A stretch of DNA of 64,000 nt, from NCBI RefSeq assembly GCF_042654345.1, contig NZ_JBHSGB010000005.1, positions 186,001 through 250,000 on the forward strand. The letters are read 5' to 3'. Of the stretch, positions 52,904 through 62,047 are shown one piece after another. The notes under the pieces are model-generated. The model was not told the DNA's origin. It made no database searches and saw only the letters and a list, made by a program, of their open reading frames with translations. Position numbers and translations under genes: made by a program. Position 1 is the first letter of the stretch, and every line of letters starts with the position of its first letter. The DNA is from Pararheinheimera marina. Its GTDB lineage: Bacteria; Pseudomonadota; Gammaproteobacteria; Enterobacterales; Alteromonadaceae.

Positions 52904-53080
52904 CTCTATTTACATGCTTGCCTGCCAGTTCCGTTACCTTACTGAAAGTTCGATAAAAACTTCGGTTTCCTGCTGAGATTTTTCTGTACTGTCTATCTCT
53001 CCAATTGTAATAATAGCCGCACAAGACTATGGTTAATTCAGTGCGCGTTCATACTAAAAGTTAAGCCCGGAAGGTTCTGC

Positions 53081-55246
53081 ATGAGTACAAAAGTTATAAA
53101 AAGCAACGCAGGTAAAGATGATGTCAGTGTCGCAATCCGGCCCTTTGTTTCCTCGGAGACTGAAGCAGACTTAAACTTTGGTTCTGGTCGCTACATGTAT
53201 TTTACCGAACGCGACATTAATAAGATCCTCGCCAACCTGGATGCGTTGCGTAACAGCGTTTTCCCGGTTCAAAACCAGGAAATTGAAGGGGTTAGTCGTA
53301 AGCAGCAATTCCCCTCTGTCTGTTTAATTGGCCTCGGCCGCTGCGGTTCTAATATCGCGCTTGAAGTCGCGTCGCTGGTGTACAACGCCCGCACCTTCTA
53401 TATGAGTGAGTTCAGTCAGGAAGAGAAAGCGCAGAAAGAGCAGGAATACCGCCCCGTACGCTGGATTAAAAAAGGCCTGAACCTGGATAAATCGCATCAG
53501 GTAAAACCTGTTTTCTTAATTGAACCTCTGGTGATGCTGGGCGATTTGGACAAAGACATTGAGGGCCGTATCCGCTTCTCTAACCGCGGCGAAAAATCGA
53601 CCTTCCTGCAGGATTACAACAAAATGAAAATCATGGACTTGTCAGAAGTCCATGCCGGTGGTGCCGGTAACGCACCAATTCTGGGTCAGTACCTGGCGAA
53701 AATTATCCTGAACAAAGACACCCATAAGTTCTCCAACGCGGATTGGAAATTTATCCATTCTTACCTGATTGATTCCTGTGGCATTAAAGCCAACCAATCC
53801 CGGCTGTATTTTTATATCTTCTCCGCAGGCGGAGGTACAGGTTCTGGTATGGCATCTGAATTTGGCCTGGCTCAGCAATACGCCTATATGGCCAAAACGT
53901 TCGACACCAGACCCGAGCTGGAAAACGAAGCGAATTCAGGCCACTCCTTTGTGTTTGAGCCTATTTTCACCAGCGGGATCTGTATTCTGCCGAACATTAC
54001 CGACCACGGTGTTGAGATGTCTGAAGCACTGCATATCAACTCTGGGCGTCTGCTGTGTAAATACCTGTCGGAAGAATGGGACTTCTCCTACAACCTGGAG
54101 AATGAAGACAGTAATGAATCCAGCGTGATGCAGCGTATCCGTCCATGGAACGCCATGATGCTGATCTCCAACGACATCATGCGTTACGCTGAAGAAACCG
54201 ATGACGGTGAAATTCAGCACATTGATGTTAACGCGATGGAGAAATATGCCAACCAGTATATTTCCCAGCAGATTTTCAACATTCTGACCGCCCAGGCGGT
54301 GACCACCGACTACGATGAGAATTACTTCCGTCGTGCCGGTATCGATATTGGTGAAACTATTCGCCTGGACGCCAACGACCTCTTTATGAGCCTGGCCGGT
54401 CCGGTTGCCGTGGCCTATGCAGAATCTGTGGTGCCCACCCAGCCTGCCTCAGTCGATAAGCTGAAGCTGTTTGATAAAGCGAACAGTGGCCTGAATATTG
54501 ACGACCTGTTCTTCCGCTCCATTGACCTGCCACATTTTAATAAAGTAACGCAGGCCATTGAAGGCATCAGCTTACTGCCGATCGAATCAGGCCGTTACCG
54601 CGAGGCGTTGGCCTCCTATGTGAAAAATGGCTATGACCCTAAAGATTTAAAAGACCTGCATTTCTTTAAAAACTGCTCGTCCGTGGTCTCCATTATTTCG
54701 CTGCCAAAAGACTACAAATTGTCCTATATGGACCTGAACCGGTTGAAGAGCCATCTGAACGCGCTGTTCCCGAACACCACGTTAAAACGCTATGCGCTGG
54801 TGATTGGAGCATCCGCCAATATCTCGCTGACGACGCTGATTGTGAAAAGCCCTTGTCTGAGCGACGATTTCCTGACTCTGATTGTGTCCTTTATTAAACG
54901 CTGTTTCGCTAAAGACGATTACCGCTTTGACGACTCGCTGGACAAAGCCATGCTGGACTTTATCCGCTCTGATGAGTTCGATGAAGAACGTTTGGACAAT
55001 ATGCTGTTCGAATACGAAAACCCGGCCAAGATCCTGGACACTAACTGGTATGCAATCAAACCTATGTACGAGAAGAAGTACCGGGAGCTGATCCGCGATA
55101 AGAACAAGTTTGTTTCCATCAACGACATTCGGCTGTCCCGCGACAGTGTGAAGAAAGCCATTCACTACCTTCGCGAAATTTACCGGCATAAGATCAGTAA
55201 GACCAAGGTGATTTCTCTGAATGGTCCGGCAAAACCAGCCGAATAA
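53081..55246 (+). CDS. Tubulin/FtsZ-superfamily GTPase-like protein, 721 residues
   Basis: The loops of the FtsZ/tubulin nucleotide site can be read in order: T1 at 83-91 (IGLGRCGSN), T3 at 191-199 (HAGGAGNAP), the T4 signature GGGTGSG at 250-256, T6 at 361-365 (LISND, cf. PND in FtsZ), and a T7-like LDANDLF at 429-435 whose D430 and D433 sit where FtsZ has its catalytic Asp pair. About 80 residues precede the fold. The protein extends 290 residues past T7, whereas FtsZ is about 380 in total. No TM, signal peptide or FtsZ C-terminal peptide is visible. It stands alone, with its own terminator. It is not FtsZ itself. Function is unknown; a filament-forming GTPase is the inference. Confidence 0.8.
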   Translation: MSTKVIKSNAGKDDVSVAIRPFVSSETEADLNFGSGRYMYFTERDINKILANLDALRNSVFPVQNQEIEGVSRKQQFPSVCLIGLGRCGSNIALEVASLVYNARTFYMSEFSQEEKAQKEQEYRPVRWIKKGLNLDKSHQVKPVFLIEPLVMLGDLDKDIEGRIRFSNRGEKSTFLQDYNKMKIMDLSEVHAGGAGNAPILGQYLAKIILNKDTHKFSNADWKFIHSYLIDSCGIKANQSRLYFYIFSAGGGTGSGMASEFGLAQQYAYMAKTFDTRPELENEANSGHSFVFEPIFTSGICILPNITDHGVEMSEALHINSGRLLCKYLSEEWDFSYNLENEDSNESSVMQRIRPWNAMMLISNDIMRYAEETDDGEIQHIDVNAMEKYANQYISQQIFNILTAQAVTTDYDENYFRRAGIDIGETIRLDANDLFMSLAGPVAVAYAESVVPTQPASVDKLKLFDKANSGLNIDDLFFRSIDLPHFNKVTQAIEGISLLPIESGRYREALASYVKNGYDPKDLKDLHFFKNCSSVVSIISLPKDYKLSYMDLNRLKSHLNALFPNTTLKRYALVIGASANISLTTLIVKSPCLSDDFLTLIVSFIKRCFAKDDYRFDDSLDKAMLDFIRSDEFDEERLDNMLFEYENPAKILDTNWYAIKPMYEKKYRELIRDKNKFVSINDIRLSRDSVKKAIHYLREIYRHKISKTKVISLNGPAKPAE

Positions 55247-55266
55247 AGCCAAACAGCCATGCATAC

Positions 55267-55292
55267 AAAAAAGCCTGCTAACGCAGGCTTTT
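55267..55292. terminator. Bidirectional terminator
   Basis: AAGCCTGC (55271-55278) pairs with GCAGGCTT (55283-55290), loop TAAC. A6 lies on the left and T4 on the right. It ends both the tubulin-like gene and the convergent aldo/keto reductase gene, so each is its own transcription unit. Confidence 0.9.
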
Positions 55293-55307
55293 CTTATGGT
55301 GCGGAGT

Positions 55308-56270
55308 TTAAGGTAAAGCGTGGCCTCTGGCGGCCACATATAGCGCATACCAATGCTCACGGGTTAACTGCAACCCAACGGCCTCGCGGCAAGCGCGGAT
55401 CCGCTGCGGCGACGTAGTCCCGATCACGGGCTGAATGCCTGCCGGGTGTCGCATTAAAAACGCCAGCACTATGGCTTCAGGGCTGCATTGATAACTGGCC
55501 GCCAGCTGCTGCACCAAAGTTGCAGTCGCCTGATCTGCCGCGGACGTCAGTTCACCACTTCCGCTGTACAGGCCCTGCGCCAGACTGCCCCAGGATTGCA
55601 CCTGTACTTTGTGTTGTTGGCAGTATTCCAAGGTTCCATAGGAGAAGAAATTGGACGCGCCTTCCGCCATACCGGTCAGCACGTTTTGTTCCAGCCACTG
55701 GTGCTGTTTCAGGCTCATCTGCAACTGATTCACCACAAGCGGCATCAGGCAGGCGCTTTGTAATAACTGCAACTGCGGCCAGCCAAAATTGGACACGCCA
55801 AAGTGCTTCACTTTGCCCTGCTCTTTCAGCCGTTGCAGTACAGACGCCACTTCATCCACCTGCATCAATGGATCGGGTCTGTGCAACAGTAGCAAGTCCA
55901 GGTAGTCCGTTTGCAGTCGGCGTAATGAGCCTTCGACCGATTGGCGAATATAATCGGCACTAAAGTCATAACGGCCTACAGAGGCTTCATCTGCAAAACG
56001 GATGGCGCATTTGGACTGCAGGAGAAGGTTGTCGCGCAGTCCGGCATGATGTTGTAAATAGTCGCCAAACACCTGCTCTGCTTTGCCTTTGGTGTAAATA
56101 TCGGCGTGATCAAAAAAGCGGTAACCTGACTCCAGTGCCGCGTCGAGAGCCTGATAGTCTTTTTGCCGCTGCTCAGCGCTGGTAGAGCTTGCATCCCAGC
56201 TGCCGCCTAAACCCATACACCCAAAAACCAAAGTATCTGCCGAAGGAAAATAAGTTGAGATCGGCTGCAT
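55308..56270 (-). CDS. Aldo/keto reductase, YdhF-like
   Basis: NADPH-dependent oxidoreductase of 320 residues with the (beta/alpha)8 fold. The catalytic tetrad appears as the Asp and Tyr in FFDHADIYTKGKAEQVFG, the Lys in LLQSKCAIR, and the His in DLLLLHRPDPLM. The C-terminal cofactor segment is QPVIGTTSPQRI. E. coli YdhF is the closest relative I recall. The physiological substrate is unknown. It is monocistronic. Confidence 0.92.
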   Translation of the reverse strand: MQPISTYFPSADTLVFGCMGLGGSWDASSTSAEQRQKDYQALDAALESGYRFFDHADIYTKGKAEQVFGDYLQHHAGLRDNLLLQSKCAIRFADEASVGRYDFSADYIRQSVEGSLRRLQTDYLDLLLLHRPDPLMQVDEVASVLQRLKEQGKVKHFGVSNFGWPQLQLLQSACLMPLVVNQLQMSLKQHQWLEQNVLTGMAEGASNFFSYGTLEYCQQHKVQVQSWGSLAQGLYSGSGELTSAADQATATLVQQLAASYQCSPEAIVLAFLMRHPAGIQPVIGTTSPQRIRACREAVGLQLTREHWYALYVAARGHALP

Positions 56271-56422
56271 TATGTTGTCCTTTGATCAATAAAAACCGCA
56301 GCATAGCATGAGTGGGCGGCAAAGAAAGCCACCACAACTGACTCGCCTTTCTGCTGATCTGACTTGTCGCGTCTCCCGCAGCGCCCTACACTAGCCGCAC
56401 TTTTACCGATCCCGGAGCTCAG

Positions 56423-58216
56423 GTGCCACGCGTACGCCGCCCTATCCCGCTACTATTGGCCTTGTATCTGCTGATGCTGGTGCTTTGCGCCATGCTGACA
56501 CAAAGCTGGTTGCTGCATAGCGTCGAACAAAAAGCCAGCGAGCAACGGGCCATGATCGCTGCCTTTATTCGCTACGAAATTGGCCGCTACGCCAGTTTGC
56601 CGCAAGAATTGACGGGCTCGGTGCTACTGCAACAATTAGCGCGCACGCCTGGGGCTGAATTAAATGATTACCTGAAACAGCTGCAGCGTAGCGCCAACAT
56701 CGCCGATTTATACCTGGTGGACAGTTCCGGACTGGTCTTTGCCAGCAGCAATACCGATCAGCCCCATTCCTATTTAGGCAAAGACTTTGGCTTTCGCCCT
56801 TATGTGCAACGCGCGTTGTTGGGCCAGACGGGGTATTACTATGCGCTGGGGCACACCAGCGGCCGCCGTGGCGTCTACTACAGCGCCCCACTGCTCAACA
56901 ACAAAGCAGTGTCGGCCGTATTGGTCGCCAAGCTAGATCTTGAACCTATTGAAAACCACCAGCAGGAAGTAGCAGGCCTGTCCAACCACCACTTTATGGT
57001 GACAGGCCCTAGCCAGGATATCTTTTTATCTGACGTCGAAGCCTGGCGTCTGACCCGACTGACTGACGCCTCACCGTCCATCCAGGAGCAACAGCGTTAT
57101 CTGACCGGTCAACTGGCGCCCGTCGGGCTGGAACAGCGTCGTTCCTGGTTACAACCCTGGCAACAATATTGGGTGCTGCCTTACCGTGGCAAGCCACAAT
57201 CATTTATTACAGTGCAGCAGGAATTGCCTGAGTTTGGCTGGGTGCTGACTGTGCTGACGCCCGCGCACAGCACAGTGCCAAACCTGCTCTGGGCGTTATT
57301 GGCTTTTTCTTTGCTCTACCTCAGTGCCGTCTTGCTGTTTGGCTTACGACGGGAGCGTCGAAAACGACACCAGCAATTGCTCGCCCATAACCAACAACTG
57401 GAACAACGGGTTATTGCCCGGACCAAAGATTTGGCCGACAGCAACCGACAACTTATCCGTCAGATTGAACGGCGCGAACAGACAGAATCGGAACTGGCAC
57501 AAACACAGCAGGAACTGATCCAGGCCGAACGCCTGGCCACCATTGGCGCGTTGTCGGCGTCATTAAACCATGAATTGAATCAGCCACTGACTGCATTAAA
57601 CAGTTACGCGCAGACCACCGAAAAAATGCTGGATAAATCCATGTGGCAAGATGCCCGGCAAAATCTGAAAGCCATGCAGCAGCTGGTGCAGCGGTTATCC
57701 GCTATCGTGGCGCAGTTTAAGGATTTCAGCCGCAAATCTGCCAGCAAGAGTGAGCCGCTGCCGGTCAATAAGTTAGTGATGGATGCGCTTGGCATCGTGC
57801 ATCCGCAGTGTCAGCAGGCTCAGGTCCGCTTGCGTCTGCAACTGCCAGAACAAAGTCCTGTGGTGCTGGCCGATGCGATACAGCTGGAGCAGGTGCTGGT
57901 CAATATCCTCACCAATGGTATTCAGGCAATGGCGGCGTCTGCGGATAAAGAACTGACAGTGACGGTCCGGCAACAGCCTGATGCAGTGCAAATTCTGATC
58001 CGGGACCAGGGGCCTGGCATTGAACCGCACCATCTGGAAAAAGTCTTTGAAGCCTTTTTTTCCACCAAACAACGCGATGGTCTTGGCCTTGGGCTGGCGA
58101 TATCCCGACGGATCGTTCACTCACTGCACGGTACACTGCAAGTGTGCAACCATCCCAAAGGCGGTGCTGAGTTTGTGATCAGCCTGCCTGTTCAACCGAC
58201 CGGATTGACCTTATGA
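56423..58216 (+). CDS. dctB: C4-dicarboxylate sensor histidine kinase
   Basis: A 597-residue membrane sensor kinase. TM1 is at about 9-29, a double-PAS periplasmic domain follows to about 280 with YLVDSSGLVFASSN and DFGFRPYVQRALLGQTGYYYALGHTSGRRGVYYS (a DctB signature), and TM2 is at about 290-310. After a coiled coil come HisKA with H383 in LSASLNHELNQPLTAL and HATPase ending in GLGLGLAISRRI. It starts at a GTG preceded by GGAG. It senses succinate, fumarate or malate and phosphorylates the overlapping dctD product. Confidence 0.9.
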   Translation: MPRVRRPIPLLLALYLLMLVLCAMLTQSWLLHSVEQKASEQRAMIAAFIRYEIGRYASLPQELTGSVLLQQLARTPGAELNDYLKQLQRSANIADLYLVDSSGLVFASSNTDQPHSYLGKDFGFRPYVQRALLGQTGYYYALGHTSGRRGVYYSAPLLNNKAVSAVLVAKLDLEPIENHQQEVAGLSNHHFMVTGPSQDIFLSDVEAWRLTRLTDASPSIQEQQRYLTGQLAPVGLEQRRSWLQPWQQYWVLPYRGKPQSFITVQQELPEFGWVLTVLTPAHSTVPNLLWALLAFSLLYLSAVLLFGLRRERRKRHQQLLAHNQQLEQRVIARTKDLADSNRQLIRQIERREQTESELAQTQQELIQAERLATIGALSASLNHELNQPLTALNSYAQTTEKMLDKSMWQDARQNLKAMQQLVQRLSAIVAQFKDFSRKSASKSEPLPVNKLVMDALGIVHPQCQQAQVRLRLQLPEQSPVVLADAIQLEQVLVNILTNGIQAMAASADKELTVTVRQQPDAVQILIRDQGPGIEPHHLEKVFEAFFSTKQRDGLGLGLAISRRIVHSLHGTLQVCNHPKGGAEFVISLPVQPTGLTL

Positions 58217-59583
58217 CTGCACAAGTAATTTTTATTGACGATGAACAGGACATTGGCCTGGCGGTCAGCCAACTGTTCCGCCTGGAGTCCATTGATTGCC
58301 AGCACAGTACCAACCCAGGAGCTGTGCTGAAACAGCTGAGCCCCAGCTGGCCTGGCATTCTTATCACCGACATTCATATGCCCGCCATCAACGGTCTGGA
58401 GCTGATGGAGAAAATCCATCAAATTGACGCTGAAATTCCAGTGGTGGTATTAACCGGTTATGGCGCTGTGTCACTGGCGGTCAAAGCCATGCGTCAGGGC
58501 GCGTACGACTTTCTGGAAAAGCCGTTCGATAATGACCATTTGTTGGAAGTGGCACAGCGGGCCATGGAAAAACGCCGGCTGGTGCTGGAGAACCGCGAGC
58601 TGAAGGCTCAGGTGGCACGACAACAGCAGCCTGGTTTACGAATTCTGGGGCAAAGCAAAGTAATGCAGCAGCTGCGTCGTACGCTGGATGCTGTGGTGGA
58701 CGCGCCTGCGGATGTGCTGATTTTTGGTGAAACCGGTTGTGGTAAGGAGCTGGTCGCCCGTTACCTGCATGAACAATCCTGCCGGCGCGAGCATAACTTT
58801 GTCGCGATTAACTGTGGCGCCATTCCAGAGCACCTGATTGAAAGCGAATTATTTGGCACCGAAGCTGGCGCTTTTACCGGTGCTGACAAAAAACGCATCG
58901 GTAAATTTGAGTTTGCCAATGGTGGCACCCTGTTTTTGGATGAAATTGAAAGCACGCCATTGTCGCTGCAAGTCAAACTGCTGCGGGTACTGGAGGAGCG
59001 TAAAGTCACCCGTCTCGGCTCCAATCAGACCATTGATCTGGATATTCGCGTAGTTGCCGCGACTAAAACCGACCTGCGACAGTTAAGCGAGCATGGCCAG
59101 TTCCGTGCGGATTTGTATTACCGCCTTAGCCTGGTGGAGCTCAGTCTGCCACCACTGCGACAACGACCGGACGATCTGATGATACTGTTCAGCCACTTCG
59201 CTCAGGTGGCGGCAGCCCGTTTTCACAAAGAGTACCAACCGTTGTCCATTCAGCAAATTCAGCAGCTGCAACAGCACCAGTGGCCAGGCAATGTGCGTGA
59301 ACTGCGCAATATGGCGGAGCGTTACGTGTTGTTAGGCCCAGCTATCGTATTTAACGAACAACCGGCGGCAGCAGAGCAAGGTCTGGCGGGTTCAATGAGC
59401 CTGCAGCAACGGTTGGAGTCTTACGAAAAAGCCTTGCTGGAAGATGCGCTCAGCCAACACAGAGGCGCCATTAAAGCCGTTATGGCAGAGCTTGGCCTGC
59501 CCCGCAAAACGTTGTATGACAAAATGGCACGCTACCAGTTAACCCGTCGCGACTTCCTCGGTACCGACGACAGTGCGGATTAA
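58213..59583 (+). CDS. dctD: C4-dicarboxylate sigma-54 response regulator
   Basis: A 456-residue NtrC-type activator. The receiver domain has D53 (ILITDIHMPAING), the AAA+ domain has Walker A GETGCGKE at about 172, the sigma-54 contact loop GAFTGA at about 219-224 and Walker B GGTLFLDEIES. The C-terminus is a Fis-type helix-turn-helix (KAVMAELGLPRKTLYDKMARY). Start and dctB stop overlap as ATGA. It should activate the dctA promoter described at 59601-59709. Confidence 0.93.
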   Translation: MTAQVIFIDDEQDIGLAVSQLFRLESIDCQHSTNPGAVLKQLSPSWPGILITDIHMPAINGLELMEKIHQIDAEIPVVVLTGYGAVSLAVKAMRQGAYDFLEKPFDNDHLLEVAQRAMEKRRLVLENRELKAQVARQQQPGLRILGQSKVMQQLRRTLDAVVDAPADVLIFGETGCGKELVARYLHEQSCRREHNFVAINCGAIPEHLIESELFGTEAGAFTGADKKRIGKFEFANGGTLFLDEIESTPLSLQVKLLRVLEERKVTRLGSNQTIDLDIRVVAATKTDLRQLSEHGQFRADLYYRLSLVELSLPPLRQRPDDLMILFSHFAQVAAARFHKEYQPLSIQQIQQLQQHQWPGNVRELRNMAERYVLLGPAIVFNEQPAAAEQGLAGSMSLQQRLESYEKALLEDALSQHRGAIKAVMAELGLPRKTLYDKMARYQLTRRDFLGTDDSAD

Positions 59584-59600
59584 GTGACAGCCTTTTACCC

Positions 59601-59626
59601 AAGTTGTGCGAAAATCCGCACAACTT
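59601..59626. promoter_or_regulatory. Upstream activator site for DctD
   Basis: AAGTTGTGCG (59601-59610) and CGCACAACTT (59617-59626) form a perfect 10-bp inverted repeat with a six-base spacer, 68 bases upstream of the -24/-12 element. No T-run follows, so it is an operator rather than a terminator. The form resembles DctD enhancer sites as I recall them. Confidence 0.72.
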
Positions 59627-59693
59627 AGAACTCTCCTTGTTAAATATAAACGTATCCATCTGTTTTATATAGATTAATTAAATTCACCCACGT

Positions 59694-59709
59694 TGGCCTG
59701 CCGCTTGCT
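59694..59709 (+). promoter_or_regulatory. Sigma-54 promoter of dctA
   Basis: TGGCCTGCCGCTTGCT has GG at 59695-59696 and GC at 59707-59708, ten bases between, matching the TGGCAC-N5-TTGCW consensus. The start site should be near 59720, about 30 bases before the dctA ATG. Confidence 0.82.
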
Positions 59710-59750
59710 CTTTCAGGTTCTTCACGTCCAAAACCATAAGAGACAACACG

Positions 59751-61064
59751 ATGAAACAAGCAACAGGTCGGCTGTTTTCCAGCCTTTATGTACAAGTACT
59801 GCTCGCCATTAGCGTGGGTATTCTGCTCGGCCACTTCTATCCGGAACTTGGTGCTGCAATGCAGCCACTGGGGACCGCCTTTATCAAACTGGTCAAGATG
59901 CTGATCGCTCCCATCATTTTCTGTACCGTGGTGATAGGTATCGCCGGCATGGAAGATATGAAAAAGGTCGGTAAAACCGGTGGTTACGCCCTGCTTTACT
60001 TTGAAATTGTGTCGACCATCGCGCTGATTATCGGCCTGGTGGTGATTAATCTGGTGAAGCCCGGTGAAGGTATGCATATCGATCCTGCCAGTCTGGATCA
60101 GGCCTCGATCAGTAAATACACAGCGCCTGGGCAAATGCAAAGCACAACAGATTTTCTGATGAATGTGATCCCCAGCAGTGTATTTGACGCCTTTGCGCGT
60201 GGCGAGATTTTACAGGTGCTGTTCTTCTCCGTGTTGTTTGGTTTTGCCTTGCAACGCCTGGGTGGCCGCAGCAATATTTTGTTTCAGTACGTAGAAAAAA
60301 GCTCTGAACTGCTGTTCTCCATCGTGCATATGATTATGAAAGTGGCACCCATTGGGGCTTTTGGCGCCATGGCCTTCACCATAGGCAAATACGGGATCGA
60401 TACACTCTGGTCGTTGGCCGGTCTGATGGCGACCTTCTATTTAACCTGCCTGCTGTTTATTTTCCTGGTACTCGGCGCTATCTGTCGCTACCACGGCTTT
60501 TCGGTGAGGCGTTTTATCCGTTATATCCGCGAAGAATTATTGATTGTGCTTGGCACCTCATCGTCTGAAACTGTATTGCCCCGCATGATGGCCAAACTGG
60601 AAAAATTGGGTGCCAGCAAGTCCACCGTGGGTCTGGTGATCCCTACAGGCTATTCATTTAATCTCGATGGAACAGCCATCTACCTGACCATGGCCGCTGT
60701 CTTTATTGCTCAGGCGACGGATACGCCGATGGATCTGACCCAGCAGCTGACCTTGCTGGCCGTGCTGTTGGTGACGTCTAAAGGCGCGGCTGGCGTGACA
60801 GGCTCAGGCTTTATTGTACTCGCTGCCACCTTAGCCTCAGTTGGCTCGGTCCCTGTTGCCGGTATAGCCTTGATCCTGGGTATTGACCGCTTTATGTCAG
60901 AAGCTCGTGCGTTAACCAACCTGATCGGCAACGGTGTTGCCACGCTGGTGGTGTCGAAGTGGTGCGGTGACTTAGACGAAACCCAGCTGCAGCTGGAGTT
61001 GGCAAAAGGATCTAGTCCCGCAGCAGCAGCGGAGCTGCAAACTGCGGAGGTTCGTCATGGTTAA
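59751..61064 (+). CDS. dctA: C4-dicarboxylate:cation symporter
   Basis: Inner-membrane DAACS-family symporter of 437 residues that imports succinate, fumarate and malate with protons or sodium. Typical motifs are LGTAFIKLVKMLIAPIIFCTVV, FGAMAFTIGKYG, LGTSSSETVLPRMM (serine-rich re-entrant loop) and TGYSFNLDGTAIYLTMAAVFIAQ (substrate/cation site), then LIGNGVATLVVSKW. It is driven by the sigma-54 promoter upstream. The end overlaps the following porin gene by 8 bases. Confidence 0.96.
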   Translation: MKQATGRLFSSLYVQVLLAISVGILLGHFYPELGAAMQPLGTAFIKLVKMLIAPIIFCTVVIGIAGMEDMKKVGKTGGYALLYFEIVSTIALIIGLVVINLVKPGEGMHIDPASLDQASISKYTAPGQMQSTTDFLMNVIPSSVFDAFARGEILQVLFFSVLFGFALQRLGGRSNILFQYVEKSSELLFSIVHMIMKVAPIGAFGAMAFTIGKYGIDTLWSLAGLMATFYLTCLLFIFLVLGAICRYHGFSVRRFIRYIREELLIVLGTSSSETVLPRMMAKLEKLGASKSTVGLVIPTGYSFNLDGTAIYLTMAAVFIAQATDTPMDLTQQLTLLAVLLVTSKGAAGVTGSGFIVLAATLASVGSVPVAGIALILGIDRFMSEARALTNLIGNGVATLVVSKWCGDLDETQLQLELAKGSSPAAAAELQTAEVRHG

Positions 61065-62026
61065 GCTGTCTGCTAAGGCCACAGCACTGAGTCTGCTGGT
61101 GAGCGCGATAACCCCATGCAATCCCGCAGCTGCCTTTGACTGGGATTATTACGGCAAGCTGGAGTTGCAGGGGCTGTACACGGATCAGGATTTGTTTCGT
61201 TACGTCGATGAAGGCTGGCAAATTGAGGCGCCATTTTCCCGGCTTGGATTGAAGGGTAGCCAGCAGCTGACAGAGTCCGTGGCGCTGATTGCCGTCTACG
61301 AATGGCAAGTGAACGGCCTGGATCAGGCCAATAAAGACCATCGGCTCGGCAGCCGAAACACTTATCTTGGTTTCAGCACCGCTTGGGGTGAACTGGTGTT
61401 TGGCAAAAATGACACCCGTTTCAAAAAATCCGAAGGCAAACTCGATCTGTTTAATGAAACCCTGGCGGATATGGCACAGCTGACGCCAGGCCAAGACCGA
61501 ATGGAAAACACAATCAGCTACACAAGCCCGGTGCTACAAGGCTGGCAATGGTCTGCGACTTATCAGACAGGCGCCAGCGATGAGCAAGCCGGTGGCTATG
61601 ATTGGGTCATGAGCTATGGCGATGCCAGCTTTAAACAACAGCCTTATTATCTGGCTTATGGCCAAACCAGCGAATTGAATGGCCTGGACGCGGAGCGGCT
61701 ATTGGCCCATGCCAAACTGGCTGACTATGCTGGCAGCGTTTTTTCGGCCGGTCTGATGTGGCAATACAGTGATTCAGGTTGCCCGGCAGCGCTCTGGCCA
61801 TGCCTTGCTGACTCAAGTAGCCTGGAACTATCAGAACTGGCAGACCAAGCTGCAATGGCAACGAGACAACAGTCGCACACGCCATAATGAAAACGCCCGC
61901 ATCACCAGAATCGGCCTGGATTATGATTGGCAAAAACAGTTGACGCTTTATACGCTGCTGTCCAGACTAGACTTAGGATCCGCACAGGACAATGCCGCTG
62001 CTGTTGGCGTCAAATACCTGTTTTAA
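61057..62026 (+). pseudogene. Outer-membrane porin with an internal frameshift
   Basis: The first frame (61057-61887) gives a signal peptide (ending near AAAFDWD), then beta-barrel sequence such as YGKLELQGLYTDQD, LGSRNTYLGFSTAWGELVFGKNDTRF and AGSVFSAGLMWQYSDSG. It then degenerates to a non-porin tail. The next frame resumes with LLTQVAWNYQNWQTKLQWQRD and ends in AVGVKYLF, a proper porin C-terminus with terminal Phe. Removing one C from the CCC near 61779-61781 restores a roughly 322-residue porin. Its place between dctA and a second dicarboxylate transporter suggests outer-membrane uptake of dicarboxylates. The break is either a real mutation or a sequencing error. Confidence 0.82.
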
Positions 62027-62047
62027 ACCCGACCACAAAGGACAATT

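Noticed and set aside
53081..55246. FtsZ itself
   Set aside because: Length, low overall similarity, missing C-terminal peptide and absence of the mraZ-ftsA context argue for a separate superfamily member.
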